Below, piece after piece: positions 10,086-22,016 of a DNA stretch of 64,000 bases; the stretch's first letter is position 1, and every line of letters begins with the position of its first letter. The translations under genes were made by a program, and so were the position numbers. The DNA is from Sialis fuliginosa (taxonomy: Eukaryota > Arthropoda > Insecta > Megaloptera > Sialidae). Where the stretch lies: contig OY540814.1 in assembly GCA_961205875.1 (NCBI GenBank), forward strand, positions 11,080,993-11,144,992. Reading direction: 5' to 3'. Below the pieces are notes generated by a model. The model saw nothing but the letters and a program-made list of their open reading frames with translations, was not told the DNA's origin and made no database searches.

Positions 10086-13000
10086 TGATATTATGAAAAT
10101 TATTTCGTCCGGTCTAACTGCTTTATCATATAATAAGTTGAAGTAATTACTGATCTAAATTCTAGAGATAAGACTGTCAAGACGCGACTTTAGTACAAAA
10201 AACCGAAAATAGACGATACTTGTTTGATTCTCATCTCATGTGTGACTATTATTTTATTCTAATCATTTATGTAGGCGAGCAATCTAGAGAGTAATGTGGA
10301 CGCTTACAACGCACAACACTTAATATTACATATGTATGTTGTATGTATCTATTAATTTATTTACACTCACGTCCGCCTACATATGTACATGAACCCTATA
10401 TAGTACGCATGTCATACAAATAAACTATATTGACTTCCCTTTTGACGTAAATAATGTCTAGTTTCACGCCAGCCAGATACTAGAGAGGTATTTCAGAAAC
10501 ATTAATGTAACGTTTTCAGATTGATCTAAAACTGGGATGATTTTGGTATTATTTTAACTGGCGTATTGGTCTGTACCCATTAAATACTGAGTCACCCCCG
10601 CGGAAATGCGGTACGAATGAAGGGGAGGTAAATGCGCAGCGATAATTTTGCGCGCTAGTGTAAATTTATAATCAGTATAGCTCGACACTCAAAGCAGATA
10701 TCACGCTGATTTTGATCTCAAGTTATAAATCTCGATTAAATCTTCGAGGTACAAGTACAAATCAAAACATTTAATTAGTTTTAGTGAATGAAAAACATCA
10801 TATATTATCTAATAAAAATAAAAAATAAAACATGCCGCAAATAACGCGACCTTGGATTTGGAACGTATTCACGTCAATTCCTTGATTGTGCATCGTCATA
10901 CCTATTTCCATTAGTAAATATTGAAGTAAAAAATGTTTGCAAGTAAATTTATAAAAAAAACAGGAATAATTTGTTTACATTTTTTTAACAGTGAGAGTTG
11001 TCAGATGAATATCGAAAATATACGTGGATATCGATTTTGTTATCTGTATTTGTCACTCACTTTAAAAAAGAACTGAAAACGTCCGCACAATTACGGACCA
11101 ACCCGCATTATACACACAGTCCTTTCATACATATTCATTGCATGCGAATAGATGGACCGTAAAGGTGGGTATACATCCGAACTATTAAAGAGCAGCTCGC
11201 GAACGGAGTTTATGATGTTTCGCGAACACCTGTGAACACTGAACAAGCTGTCTGCACCAATGTTCGCATCATAATATAGTAGATCAATATAAAAGTAATT
11301 TTTTTATTAATAATTTTTACTTGATCTATTTGATCAAAACTAGCAAATCTAATAAAATAGAAAATACAATTCCAAAACTCGTTCGTTCCATTCGTTCAAT
11401 GTTCAATCCTATTATGATTAACAATAAGAAAATTTTACTCAAAAGTGACATTACAATATGAAATAATAACAATTAGGTCAATTGTCATTTAGCCTAACTT
11501 AACCAGTGTTTAGTAAACAATTAAATCAGTGATTATATACGTTTAACAATTAGAGTATTTAATTTCTTTTATAATAAAAAATAGCTATAATTCTTCAAAA
11601 CAATTTTTCATTTTAATAAAACAGGTTTTTCAAACTAACAACTAACAGTTGACCCGATAGGTATACTTCCTTTTTTCATTAACATAAAATGTTTCATAAA
11701 ACATAGTTTAGTTAAACATACATATATATGAACAAACATTTATGTATGAACAATATATGTACGAACAAACATTTTTCATTAGTCTGCCTAATGCTCAAAT
11801 GGGGCAGAACTCACTGGTCTAAAATGAAGTTTGCAAGTTAAAAAAATTAGATAAAAACACGATTTATCGCTATTAAAACTATTTTATTATTTAATGAACT
11901 GAATTATGATAAAAACTAATGATATAAGTAATTTATATTATTGTTAATATATTTTTTTAAATTCGAAATTATCAAATTAACTCCAAATCAACCCACTGTG
12001 TTTGTCATTTTTTTTAGAATTCACACACATGAATTGTTTTTCGAACTCGAGATGAAAATAAAAAAAAATAAAGGTACCTACTCATGTATAAGCACCTTTA
12101 TATGTAGTACTAAAAACGGACCTAGTTTTTGCTTAAATATATACTTCTAGAGTCCTGCTAGATAATATAATATTGTACATAACTGATTGCAGTTAGTTAA
12201 CTCACATTTTAATTAATTAATGATAGTTTTTGTTATCTATAAGTGAAAAAATGTTTTAATTAATTATATTTGAAAATCCACTTATAATTACATTTTCTAA
12301 TTTTTTTTATGAGAAAATAGTTTCATTTTCGACATATTTGTTAATAGCTAATGTTATTTTAATTAAATATGAATAAGCCGACTGTAAATGAAAATTAAAA
12401 CATAAATAAAATAAAAATGTAAAAAAATATAATAACTATTTATAAACATACTATAATATAAAATATATAGAAAGCATGAAATAAAAAAAAAGTAAACAAA
12501 CAGTTTAATGGTGATAATTGCCTACTATCAGCTATAAATGTTTATGTTTATATATGTATGTAGAAACAGATTTAGTAAATAGATTGATACATGCTTGTAT
12601 CATTCAATTATATAAATTGATGTAAATACAGTCCAGCGTTCCTAAACAATTAATTGAAGTTGACCTTTAAAATGACAATCTTTTTTACAACAACATTACA
12701 CTCGTTAAAATGTGCAAGATAAATGTAACTTCTATTTAACGTAATATTTAAAAACAATAACAACGAAATTAGCAAAACTACCATGATTGTTTTTAGTTTT
12801 AGTTTTGTTGATTCAGTTTGTTTAGATTACATTTGAAATTATTAAAATATTTATTTATAAATTCATAACACTTTGATGATGTTAAGTGAAGAAATAAATA
12901 AATATTATGTTTATGTGTATTGTGTATGCAGAGGACATATTTTTTTATTTTGTGTATATACATAGGTAAATAAGCAAAACAACGTTATTTTTGTAATTAA

Positions 13001-13613
13001 GTATGATATGAAAAAGGTTTTATTGGTAAATAAATCATTTTGGAATTCCTGGAAAAAAACTATAGAAATAATCAGATGTCTATTAAAACCAAATAATGGA
13101 CGGAAGTATGTAGTTAGTCAATCTTTTTTAGCCCTTGAAAATCTACTATCCTTCTTCAATATGATATAATTTCATTATTTACAAACAATTTATTATTTTA
13201 CTATAAAAATAATTTTTACCAAGCAAACATACAATTTTTGTAATTGGTACTATATTTAAAAACTGAAGAAAAAAGTATTTACTTCAGAGGTATTTATATT
13301 TACCTATAACATAATTATGTTGAAAATAGAACTGAATGACATATGCAACATCTGAAGCGCTAATAAATTATATTTAGCACATGCATATTCGAAAATAGAA
13401 CATTTTTAAGCAACACTCTCTATTGCGTCAGAGTTAGAATTCCTTAGAACTTTAGTATTTTCTAATTCTAATTAATTTAAATATTTGTTTTCACAGTTAT
13501 GTTATCATAAACTAAATACGTTTATTTTCTTGAATTAATTTCTTGTTTATATAAATTGATTATATTTATTTTGTATAAGTAATATTAAATATATATTTCC
13601 ATTCCAATGTTTA
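10086..13613. other. Long unassigned stretch
   Basis: Positions 10560-10720 are CpG-richer, with a TGAGTCA (AP-1-like) site near 10590 and GCGCGC near 10650, but no core promoter set in register. Positions 10863-10905 share CGTATTCACGTCAAT and the following TGTGCATC with 15608-15655, a small dispersed repeat. Positions 11160-11280 are moderately GC-rich without a frame. The rest is AT-rich; a 69-codon frame at 11941-12150 is low complexity and probably accidental. Confidence 0.45.
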
Positions 13614-13621
13614 TGTATATT

Positions 13622-13775
13622 CAGGCCCTAAAAGAGCATCAATGGGGCCCGGGTTAATTTCGGGAGCCCCATACCCCTCCGTTTTGTGAGAATCTAATAA
13701 ATTTCGTATAATTCTTAAAATTTTCCGGGGCCCGGGCTATATGCCCCCCCCTAATTCCCCCTCTATCTAGGACTA
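13622..13775. mobile_element. hAT-type MITE with exact 8-bp TSD
   Basis: Both flanks read TGTATATT (13614-13621 and 13776-13783). Left end CAGGCCCTAAAAGAG and the complement of the right end TAGTCCTAGATAGAG form a TIR, and GGGGCCCGGG-type palindromes lie just inside each end. At 154 bp with no ORF it is a non-autonomous hAT element. Confidence 0.8.
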
Positions 13776-13830
13776 TGTATATTGTGTATACAATACATGT
13801 CATGTTATATACTATAATTCATTAGCTTAC

Positions 13831-14096
13831 CTTCAAATTTGACAGGAAAACAAACAACGTTTTTGAATAAACGCGCGAAAAACTTGAATTAAATAAAGTA
13901 ATAAACGAAATACTCTTTAAAAGCAATACTCAATTTTCAATAATAATAATAATATAAAAGTAGAAAAATACAAAAACATTCGATATATTATATAAAATAT
14001 AAATTAACTCGTTCGAATAGCACACAAAAAAGCAAACAGCGTACGGTGATATACGTGTCAATAAGAACCGACCGCATGAAAGGTAGGCACAACACT
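13831..14096 (-). other. Candidate non-coding first exon of a minus-strand gene
   Basis: Inferred from an initiator at 14096 and a 5' splice donor reading AAG|GTAAGC at 13831/13830. The 266-nt interval has no long frame that stays open to the donor, so it would be 5' untranslated sequence with short upstream ORFs. A minus frame at 13930-14151 starts upstream of the predicted start site and ends in low-complexity Ile/Tyr/Phe, so I do not treat it as a gene. The downstream exons and product are unknown and not visible in the window. No transcript evidence is available. Confidence 0.35.
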
Positions 14097-14098
14097 GA
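14064..14098 (-). promoter_or_regulatory. Initiator plus DPE core promoter (minus strand)
   Basis: On the minus strand TCAGTG (A+1 at 14096) matches the arthropod initiator TCAGT. At exactly +28 to +33 (14069-14064) the sequence is GGTTCT, a full match to the DPE consensus RGWYVT. The initiator-DPE spacing is the diagnostic part. There is no TATA box, as usual for DPE promoters. Confidence 0.5.
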
Positions 14099-14142
14099 AA
14101 CGAGTGCGTTGTGGAGCGCGGCTCAGGCCACGCGGCGGGACC

Positions 14143-14163
14143 TGACGTCACGGCTTGACGTCA
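14143..14163. promoter_or_regulatory. Two perfect CRE octamers
   Basis: TGACGTCA occurs at 14143-14150 and at 14156-14163, the consensus binding site for CREB/ATF bZIP dimers. The pair lies 47-67 bp upstream of the predicted minus-strand start, in a CpG-rich patch surrounded by AT-rich DNA. Two exact octamers 13 bp apart are unlikely by chance in this composition. Confidence 0.7.
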
Positions 14164-14174
14164 TAACTAGCACC

Positions 14175-14187
14175 GTTGCCTGGTAAC
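14175..14187. promoter_or_regulatory. RFX X-box
   Basis: GTTGCCTGGTAAC fits the RFX consensus GTNRCC-N(0-3)-RGYAAC at every position. Additional RGYAAC half-sites are at 14212-14217 (GGTAAC) and 14263-14268 (AGCAAC, with an imperfect partner half). RFX factors classically drive ciliary genes, and CRE/RFX pairs also occur in testis genes; which applies here is not known. Confidence 0.65.
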
Positions 14188-14316
14188 GCGTCCGGCCGTT
14201 ATAACGACTACGGTAACGGCGCGGGACCACTTCGTTATACATATGTGTTCAACCAGTGCCTAAGCAACGCGATCCTTGTGTTCTGTGTATGTTCCACGTT
14301 GAGCGAATGATGAGGA

Positions 14317-14874
14317 TATAAGGTAGTGGCACCAGTCTTGGCAAAAACCCCAGTAATGACAAATTTTTAATCAAATGTACCGAATTAGAAATATTTGATT
14401 ACTACCATTTCTGAATATTAATCAATATACATTTAACTGTCTTACAGCGTGATTTGATGACAATCGACCAATATGGGTGTGAAAATGGTGGACATTTAAA
14501 CTAATTATTAGTATAATTTATTTATTAATTATTATATTATAATAGAAACTGCTTTACATTGCTTCAAATTTGACGATTCTTTCTTTTATATATTTTGTGT
14601 CGTGTAGTACGTATCATTTTGTAATCATTAGCAAATATCCATCACTGCGTGCTCATTAATGGTTTTACTTTATCCATTACTGGAGAAAACACATAAATAA
14701 AATAAAAGGCTATAATTTAAAAAACAAACTATACTTGGTTAAATTGATTAAATAAAGAGTAACTTGTTTTATTAGTAATATGAGTTTATGAGAATTACAA
14801 AACACAAAACCATTCATCAAAAAAACCCTGAAAACTTGCTCTTATAGCGGCCATAACTGGCGCCTGTACCTTAC
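14317..14874 (+). mobile_element. Family A MITE, copy 2 (complete)
   Basis: Left TATAAGGTAGTGGCACCAGT pairs with right CTGGCGCCTGTACCTTA. Length 558 bp. CCATTACTGG-like motifs recur inside (for example near 14405 and 14675), as in the other copies. No ORF. Confidence 0.85.
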
Positions 14875-15099
14875 TTCAATGTGTATTTAATTAATCAGTA
14901 CCTATCTACATACCCAAGTTTTTTTAACTTACACATAAAGTGTAAAAAAAATAATTAACAATATTATTAAATTAACTTTAATTTTCTTTAAATGTTTATT
15001 TCCTTATTACAGTGGAATTAAGTAAGTGCCGGTAATACCTTTCAACATATTGAGCAGCGTATCATATATTTTGCAATAAGTTTTTTAATTAAAGAAAAA

Positions 15100-15480
15100 T
15101 ATCTGCCAAGTGATTGGAAAGCGCATCTCGTGCTAAAATCACAAAATGTATTAATTACTGAATTTCTTTAATAAACACCGATAAAGTAGTCATATGAATC
15201 ATTTAATTTTTATATAATTTTATTAGAAAATATTGATTCGAGATTTTTATCTTAATCTAAAATCTGCTGTACCTACATACGTTAAAATGGCATTTAAAAT
15301 GTCAAAGTAAAAAGCTTCAGAAAGCAAAAAGAAGATTAATAATTTTAATTACTTTTGAACAATCTATCTACTAGCCAGACCCAATTAAAAAATCAAGTTT
15401 CATTAATATCAGTTCAATGGTTCATGAATTATGTGTGTGACAAGAATTCTGGAGACAGACATTTTGAAATCGGATAATAC
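15100..15480 (+). repeat. Family D repeat, copy 1 (diverged)
   Basis: Shares with 18520-19232 the order ATCTGCCAAGTG, CGTGCTAAA-TCAC, a CGATAAAGT block, CCAGACCCAA, AAGTTTCATTAATATC, GGTTCA-TGGTTCATGA and TTTTGAAATCGG. A 94-codon frame at 15431-15715 overlaps its end and is not a recognisable protein. Confidence 0.65.
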
Positions 15481-16725
15481 ATTTTTTCTTGTTTTGATAA
15501 ATGATCACATAGTTTCTATTTTCATTCGGATATGGCGACGAATCAATAAACAAAACAAAAATGAAGATGTATCAGTCCATGAGTCTGAGTTTTATTTAAC
15601 CCAACTTTCACGTATTCACGTCAATCCCTCGACTGTGCATCCCGACAGAGTCACACCCATTTTTTTCGTTTTTTTTTGTTATATTTCTATTTACTTGAAG
15701 TACACAATGAAATAACTCACTTACATTTGAGGCACTACTAAACCCTTAGAACTAACACCCACCTTCGTGATATAGGCAATGCGTACACTTACTCGACGCG
15801 TACAAGTTACCCCGAATGACTCTACTTACATACCAACCATGTCTAATAGGAAGTATTACGTACGTACTTTAGGCAGTCACTGCCTGTACATAAATGTATG
15901 ATGGTGCGCGCGTTGTTTTTCGAAACAGGACGATTAATTGTTGTTTGAATGATGGATTTTTGTTGTCGTTTTATTGTATACACTATAGAGTTTTTATGTT
16001 TTTTTTATAAATGCAGTATATATATGATTAATTTTCTATTGTCTGGATTTTCATATTTTTTAAAACTCGTTTGTTTGAATTAAAATTGAATGCATTTTAG
16101 AGTGATTGTTTTCAATGTACAGTACTTTAAAATTTAAAATAATAAAACGAGAGCAAGAATAAATACAATTTTAGAAGTAAAGATATTATACAACCCAAAA
16201 CCTTGTTAAATTTTTAATAATACAACGTTCGTTTACATTGATGATTTTTTAATAACAAAACGTTTACATATTTAAATTTCTTGAATTGTCAGCATTCAGT
16301 TGATACTCCTCTCACTAGGATTTGATAAAATTGTTTTGGTAACCTATTATCCCTCATTTAAAAGTTTTATTTAAAAAACTCATTCAACCGTAATTGTTAG
16401 TTAAAAGGCAGTCAGTTTTTGGCATTTTACTGTGTCCGTTTTGCATCATGTATGATGTTTTTTCAGGTGCTACTTAATTAATTATACAAATAGTTTACGG
16501 TTTACGGGTAATAAAATTCTAGTGTCTCATTATAAGTATACCAAAATTATAATCAGGCTTCATGTTTCCAAAAGTCAGTCAAGTAAAAAGTCTTGTATCT
16601 CATTGGTAAATCATATTTTATTGTCTTTTCCCTCAGTACTGCGTATAAGGAATCGTTAATAAAATTTAACGGTACCAAAAACTAAAATATCAGCTTTTTT
16701 AAGTCAAAAGGTTTAGTAGCTAGAA
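15481..16725. other. Unassigned DNA
   Basis: 15608-15655 repeats the CGTATTCACGTCAAT block of 10863-10905. Positions 15770-15930 are CpG-richer with a short perfect palindrome AGGCAGTCACTGCCT (about 15872-15886) and GTGCGCGCG, possibly regulatory, but without initiator/DPE register. The remainder is AT-rich. Confidence 0.4.
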
Positions 16726-16732
16726 GACTGTG

Positions 16733-17041
16733 GCAGTAGGAAATGCCTGCCTCGACGATGGGCTCAAGTTTGGCCCAATATTGGATTGCCAGTGTTGCTT
16801 TATCGATATTGGTCCCAGTCTAGGCCAATCTTCAGATACCGATCTTCGGTCACCTATTCGTTACCCAAGATTGGGCCAACCTTCAGATACTGAGCTTCGA
16901 GTCACCTATTCCTTACCCAAGATTGGACTAACTCTGGGCCAGCCTTTATCAACGAGCCTTGGTCGAGTCTTGAAGGAAGATATCATTTGTATTTTGGCCC
17001 AGTGTTGGCGCAAACTTGGGCCAACCGTGACTTTTTTGTAA
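16733..17041 (+). repeat. GC-richer tandem repeat with TTGGCCCA/TGGGCCAA motifs
   Basis: A unit of roughly 55-60 bp (GGCCAATCTTCAGATACCGA, TCTTCGGTCACCTATTCGTT, ACCCAAGATTG) is repeated about two and a half times between 16809 and 16930. GGCCCA and TGGGCCA motifs continue to 17023 in both orientations. The 103-codon open frame across it (16730-17041) is a by-product of the stop-poor repeat and matches no protein family I know. AGGAAAT near 16738 and ATTTCCTATA near 17041 may be remnant inverted ends. Confidence 0.6.
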
Positions 17042-17078
17042 TTTCCTATATGGGCTGTCTGATTTAAAATACTTCTAA

Positions 17079-17403
17079 TGTCCAATATTACAGCCTAGCC
17101 TAGATAATAAAATTTGCTAATTTGTAAACACTTTCAAACGGAATATCAAACTTACATGACAGTTTGAATTTAGCCTTTGAATTTTTAACAGATAGTTGCG
17201 TGCGCAGTAAGTTGGTTTTTACCATTTTTATTCAAGGTTAGTAAATGCACTTTAAATATACTTTACATACCTTTGTTTTTACTTACTATGCATGCAACGA
17301 TGTAATTATCTGTCAAAAACTCTATGTTATATTAGTTTGATACCTCGTTTGAAAGTGTTTACAAGCTTGCAAATATTTGCTAACTAGGCTGTAATACTGG
17401 ACA
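17079..17403. mobile_element. Family C foldback MITE, copy 1
   Basis: Ends TGTCCAATATTACAGCCTAG and the complement of TGTCCAGTATTACAGCCTAG are nearly identical. The arms run inward through TTTGTAAACACTTTCAAACG for more than 100 bp. The centre has GTTGCGTGCGCAGTAAGTTG, resembling family B's GCATGCGC core. Length 325 bp, no ORF. The left flank is CTAA, as in copy 2 at 33728. Confidence 0.85.
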
Positions 17404-18114
17404 AAAGAGAAAGTATTTTTCTTTTTTTAAATTATTAATGATTTAGTTATTCGACAATTTAAATTCCAGTTACAAATATCTACAAAAAATTAGAGACAAA
17501 ACTTATTCTTATCATAGACTACTTTATATATACATAAAATATATATTTATTATATCATATCATATGATAAAGTTATCATTTATTTACCTAGATACATGAC
17601 AGCCGTGATATATGTAGCATATAAAAAAGGTAAAAAGTTGTGAACATATATGTATATATGTATAAATTCACAATTTGCACATGTCATTCACAGGTTTTCA
17701 TTTTATACAAAGATATGCGAATAGTCGAATTTTATTCTTCGTTGTAAAAAATATTTTGATTAAAGTATCTCATATGTAAATTCGTATTTTGAAACGAAAA
17801 ATAAAAAAAAATAAAAAAAATAAATGAGAAACAAACTTCAAAAAGTAAACCACAAAATTACTTCATTTTTAATTATTTAGGGGAAAAAATAAAGTGTATA
17901 AACAAAGATTTATTACATTGTGCTTTTCATGAAGGAATAAAAATATTCCTGAAATCTCAAAAAATTATATACAGTTGGTTAGAAAATTCAAAGAAATGAA
18001 ACATGCTATATCTAATTTCAAGTCAATGTTTACTAATGTTAGTTTTTGTCTCTAAGGAATTAGAAGAATTGTAATATCGTTGAATAATAGTGTCCGAGAT
18101 AAGAGCAGATTTTT
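17404..18114. other. AT-rich DNA, nothing recognised
   Basis: Long A-rich runs (17795-17825) and TATA-type tracts; no frames or repeat ends. Confidence 0.5.
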
Positions 18115-18245
18115 ACAGTATGACGGCTATACATGTGTCTGTCTGGATGTAGAATTTTCTTTCATTATTATCGATAACTTCTGTAAAAACACACCAATTT
18201 GATTTTTTTTTGCAAAATGTTTGTTTAAGAAGGATTTCAGACCTA
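18115..18245 (+). repeat. Dispersed repeat shared with 51655-51790
   Basis: Both copies read (G)GCGGCT or GACGGCT, then GTGTCTGTCTGGATGTAGAA-like sequence, TTTTCTTTC, CGATAACT-CTGTAA and A-CACACC/GCACCG, followed by AAAATGTTTGT. The GTGTGTCTG element style suggests a retroelement tail, but the class is unknown. Confidence 0.5.
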
Positions 18246-18519
18246 TTGATTTTGTTCACCCATACTTGACAGAGATTTTTCATCTCTTATAATTTTGCTG
18301 ATAGTAATTATTATATCTTCTAAAATACTAAATTTGACAAAATAATTATTTTAGAAGTTACAGTTCTTACTATAATCTTTACGAATCGCCTAAATGTTTA
18401 TTGTTTTTTCTCCTCGACTTACAATTTTTTTTTTAAATTATATATTTCTTAAATTTTAAGTAATAAAAGTTTTTTGAGTTTAATTGAAATTTTTGTATTA
18501 AATATTATCTAAAAAATAT

Positions 18520-19232
18520 CTGCCAAGTAAATGCACAGTGCTTCCTCGTGCTAAATTCACCAAAGGTAGTTAATTATTGAACAATTAAAAAAAAACGATA
18601 AAGTGCTGATATAAATTGCCTAGCATTGGTTAACCATTTAATTTTCATTCAATTTTACTAAAAAATATTAGATATAAATTTTTCTTAAGACGCACCTGAT
18701 TATTTTTTCGTATATTTTGAATTTTTTGACAATTTCAATCATGCAAACGTCAAAATGACATTTAATATATCGAAATAATATATAATAATTAAATCTTTGT
18801 AAGAGAATATTTTACAACAAACGTTGTAGACCTATATTAGACGAAATTGAATGCTTTACAAAAAATATCCTATAAAATTTTCACGTAACAAGTGTCGTTC
18901 TTGAGATATCTTGAAAAAATAAATATTTTAGATTGTCACCCCTCCCCCTTACACACGATTTTGAAATGGGACCGTCCTCAAGACTGACCCAACCATCCAA
19001 CCAAGTTTCATTAACATCGGTTCAGTAGTTCATGAGTTATGCGTGTGATAAGGATTCAGGGGACAGACACACGGACGGACGGACGGACAGACAGACACGG
19101 AACGAAAAGTATTTGTCTTGACGTGAAACGGAAAGATCAATTTAAAATTTTGAAATCGGAGAACATTTTTTTGTCTCAATCTAAAATGATCACAAAGTTT
19201 CTCGTATCTCCGATATTGCAAGGAAGCAAAAT
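18520..19232 (+). repeat. Family D repeat, copy 2 (longest)
   Basis: Contains TGCCAAGTAAATGCACAGTG, AACAAACGTTGTAGACCTAT, GGGACCGTCCTCAAG, a GGACGGACGGACGGACAGAC tract, TGTCTTGACGTGAAACGGAA and ends at ATATTGCAAGGAAGCAAAAT. Copy 3 at 39580-40197 matches through almost all of this. Overlapping frames on both strands at 19030-19284 are by-products. The GACGGACAGACA tract is typical of insect retroelement/SINE-like repeats; the class remains uncertain. Confidence 0.75.
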
Positions 19233-20182
19233 TGTTATAGAAATGACAGTCATATCTGGTTCTTTATACCGTTTTTTTTTATAAATTAAAAAATCAGATG
19301 TTTTGATCTCTGAATATATTTGATTTTTTTAAATATTTATTAGCCGAAACGACTAATTCCATTTTTGATGATTTTTAAATTTCGATGTCAATAGTATTTA
19401 ATTTTTATAATTATTTATAATGTGCATATTTATTTCTTTACTACATATAGCCAAACGTTGCCGAACAAAATCACTCAAAAAGAATATAAATTTGCTTAAT
19501 TGATCCCAATCATGCAACACCACTGCACATGTATACACACATATCTCATTTATACATTATTCCTCTCGATTACGTATAACGTTTCGGTTTAACGAGAATA
19601 AAACAAAACACTGAAATTTAAAATAAACAGTCTGAATTCGCAATACTCTGTTGAATGCGTACACAGACGAAGTGCATGAAAAAAGAGAAAAACACTGCTT
19701 TTATAAATTATTCATCTATTTTACATTTCGTTTCAACGAATAAATAGATTGTATACATTTTTTGTGTGTATTTTATTTATTTTTTTATAACTGAACTTTT
19801 GCTTCGCATACTGTTGGTTTAACACAGTTTCTTTTAATGCATTGTGTGGAATGGTTTTCTTTATAGTCTTCATTGGTGTGAGGCAAAGCAAGATTTTCTT
19901 TCGAAATCTAATATATTTTAAGCTTACAATTATTTAAACTAAATAAAAAATATACAAAAACGCATTTTATTTTACAAGATTTTATTTAATTTCACATGTA
20001 TGTCAGTATGTTAAGAGGTTCATTATTTGTAACATATTTTTCACCAAATAATATAATTTGGTCAAGACAAACACGGCTGTGTGCCATAATAAGAGTTCCA
20101 AAGTACTTGCTACGTAGACTGGAGCCACATGTGCATTTTTGAGTTAGAAAAAAATATAAAAATAAGGTCATTATTGTTATTT
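19233..20182. other. AT-rich DNA, nothing recognised
   Basis: No convincing frames, repeat ends or regulatory clusters. Confidence 0.5.
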
Positions 20183-20489
20183 AATAACGAATTTTCAGAG
20201 AAAATGTTTCATACAAAAGATTCATGGTTTCGAGGGGGCTCAATACTGACAATATGGATTGACCTTGAAAAGGTCACCTTAATGGGTTTTCAGGTTCAAT
20301 TTCTCTTTTTCAAATCTAAACCTATATTTTTTATTGCAGATTTTACGAGGAAAAATAAGCAACTTTACCTGAAACATTTTTTCTGAAAATGTGCATTTTT
20401 TATGATATGGAGCAAAACAAAAAGAAGTTTTTGGATATTCAACAATTTTTTACTCGAAAACTAAACATTTTCTCTGAAAATTCATTATT
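20183..20489. repeat. Inverted repeat with 27-bp arms
   Basis: 20183-20209 and 20463-20489 are reverse complements at 26 of 27 positions (AATAACGAATTTTCAGAGAA then AATGTTT). A third, imperfect ACATTTTTTCTGAAAAT lies at about 20375. The interval holds TTTTTATTGCAGATTTTACG and CTGAAACATTTTT, which also appear at 27585-27655, so it belongs to a dispersed repeat. Confidence 0.7.
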
Positions 20490-21327
20490 TTGGAAATAAT
20501 CCGCTGGAAAGTCTTTAAAAAAAAACCCGCTATTCAAAATAACCATAAAATAAACGCAACTGCTTACGATAAGAATACAAAACCCAACAATTCCTTTTTT
20601 CAAAATACATTTATTGGGGATAACACTGTACACATTATAAAAACACAAGAAACTCAAAAGAAAATTAAGTAATTCTGACGTTATAACTGAGTTGTCGGTT
20701 ATATGTCCACAAACTAGTAATATAAGTGATAGATACTATTATTTATCTATACATTTATTTTGTAAGAAAACGTTTCTATTCAGTACTTATTAAAATTAAT
20801 ACAGATAATCATTTATAATAATTATATGACTGTACCTAATCAATAAAAAAACCTTTTATAAAATAAGAAATAAATCTCACTATCAGCAAAAATATAGTAA
20901 TTGATTTTATATACTTTAAAACACTTCTAAAGAATGAATCAGCTTTTAAATGTAGGATAGAAACCCCATCTAATGGATTATCTTTGAAACTATGGAAGAC
21001 GGCAAAAAGTTGTCATATGACAAGTTGTCATATATATTAAATGGCCTTTATATGTAAGATACGGCCCAGATAACTCTGGGTATGTGGACAGAACAACGAA
21101 CGTAATTTAGGATAAAAAAATGTGCTCTATTTTTTGTCAATGTCCATCTGAATAAAAAATAGATGTTTTAAAATATGTCAACAGCAATAACATACATTCT
21201 TATCGTGGGGATAAATTATTTGTTCTCCAAAAAGAATCAGGTCAGGTGATTTTTTTATCAATAAAATTGACATGTTTATAGAGAGATCATTTCTGAAAAA
21301 CTCATAAAAATTTAATTGTTAATTGCG
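20490..21327. other. AT-rich DNA, nothing recognised
   Basis: Overlapping small frames at 20439-20672 on both strands are low complexity. No repeat ends placed. Confidence 0.5.
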
Positions 21328-21637
21328 ATGAAACATTAACTAAATAAACGACCAAAAATAAAATTCAACTAGGTAGATTTTATTTTTAATTATTTAAAAT
21401 CTTAAAAAATGTAATTTATTACAAATAGAATTCGTTTTATAAATTTTATTGATGGTGATTCAAATTTAATTAATTAATATGAAACATTAACTAAATGTAC
21501 GACCAATATAAGATAAAATTCAACTAGGTGGATTTTATTTTTAATTGTTTAAAATCCTAAAAAGATAATTTATTACAAACAGAATTCGTTTTATAAATTT
21601 TATTGAAGTAGGTGATTCAAATTCAATTAACTAATAT
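21328..21637 (+). repeat. Tandem duplication, period about 151 bp
   Basis: Unit 1 (21328-21478) and unit 2 (21479 to about 21637) both begin ATGAAACATTAACTAAAT and contain AAATTCAACTAGGT-GATTTTA, AATTTATTACAAA-AGAATTC and GTTTTATAAATTTTATTG. Identity is high, with a few indels in the second unit. Confidence 0.85.
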
Positions 21638-22016
21638 ACATACCATTAATTGATCAATTAATTAAAACATAAAAACAACCCTTATTTCAAGTATCAATTC
21701 TATAAAAAAATGCATAAAATTTTTCCTAATTGCCACTACAAAATCAATTCGATTGAATTACGATTATTGCTGCTTGTATTACAAATTTTATGAACTGAAA
21801 AAAATTACAATTCATGGCATTTTTTTATAGATTGAGGGAATTATTTATTAAAACAATATTAACTTTTTATGGATTTTTTGATTACAACGATAGCCATTGC
21901 AAATGCACAGATCCACCATTTATTTGATATTTAATATCAGTTTAACATACATGTTCAGTAAAAAAATTCAAGTATCTAATTCTAGCTTATATAGTTTACA
22001 AGATATTTTGCTTTGA

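Noticed and set aside
10560..10720. CpG-richer block with TGAGTCA and TCAGTA as another promoter
   Set aside because: The initiator-like TCAGTA has no DPE at +28 (the nearest match is at +23) and no TATA at -30.
13930..14151. Minus frame overlapping the CpG-rich patch as a coding first exon
   Set aside because: Its start lies upstream of the predicted transcription start and its second half is low complexity, ending before the donor. A non-coding first exon fits better.
16730..17041. 103-codon frame as a repeat protein
   Set aside because: The regularity comes from the DNA repeat, motifs are mirrored on both strands, and the translation resembles no family I know.
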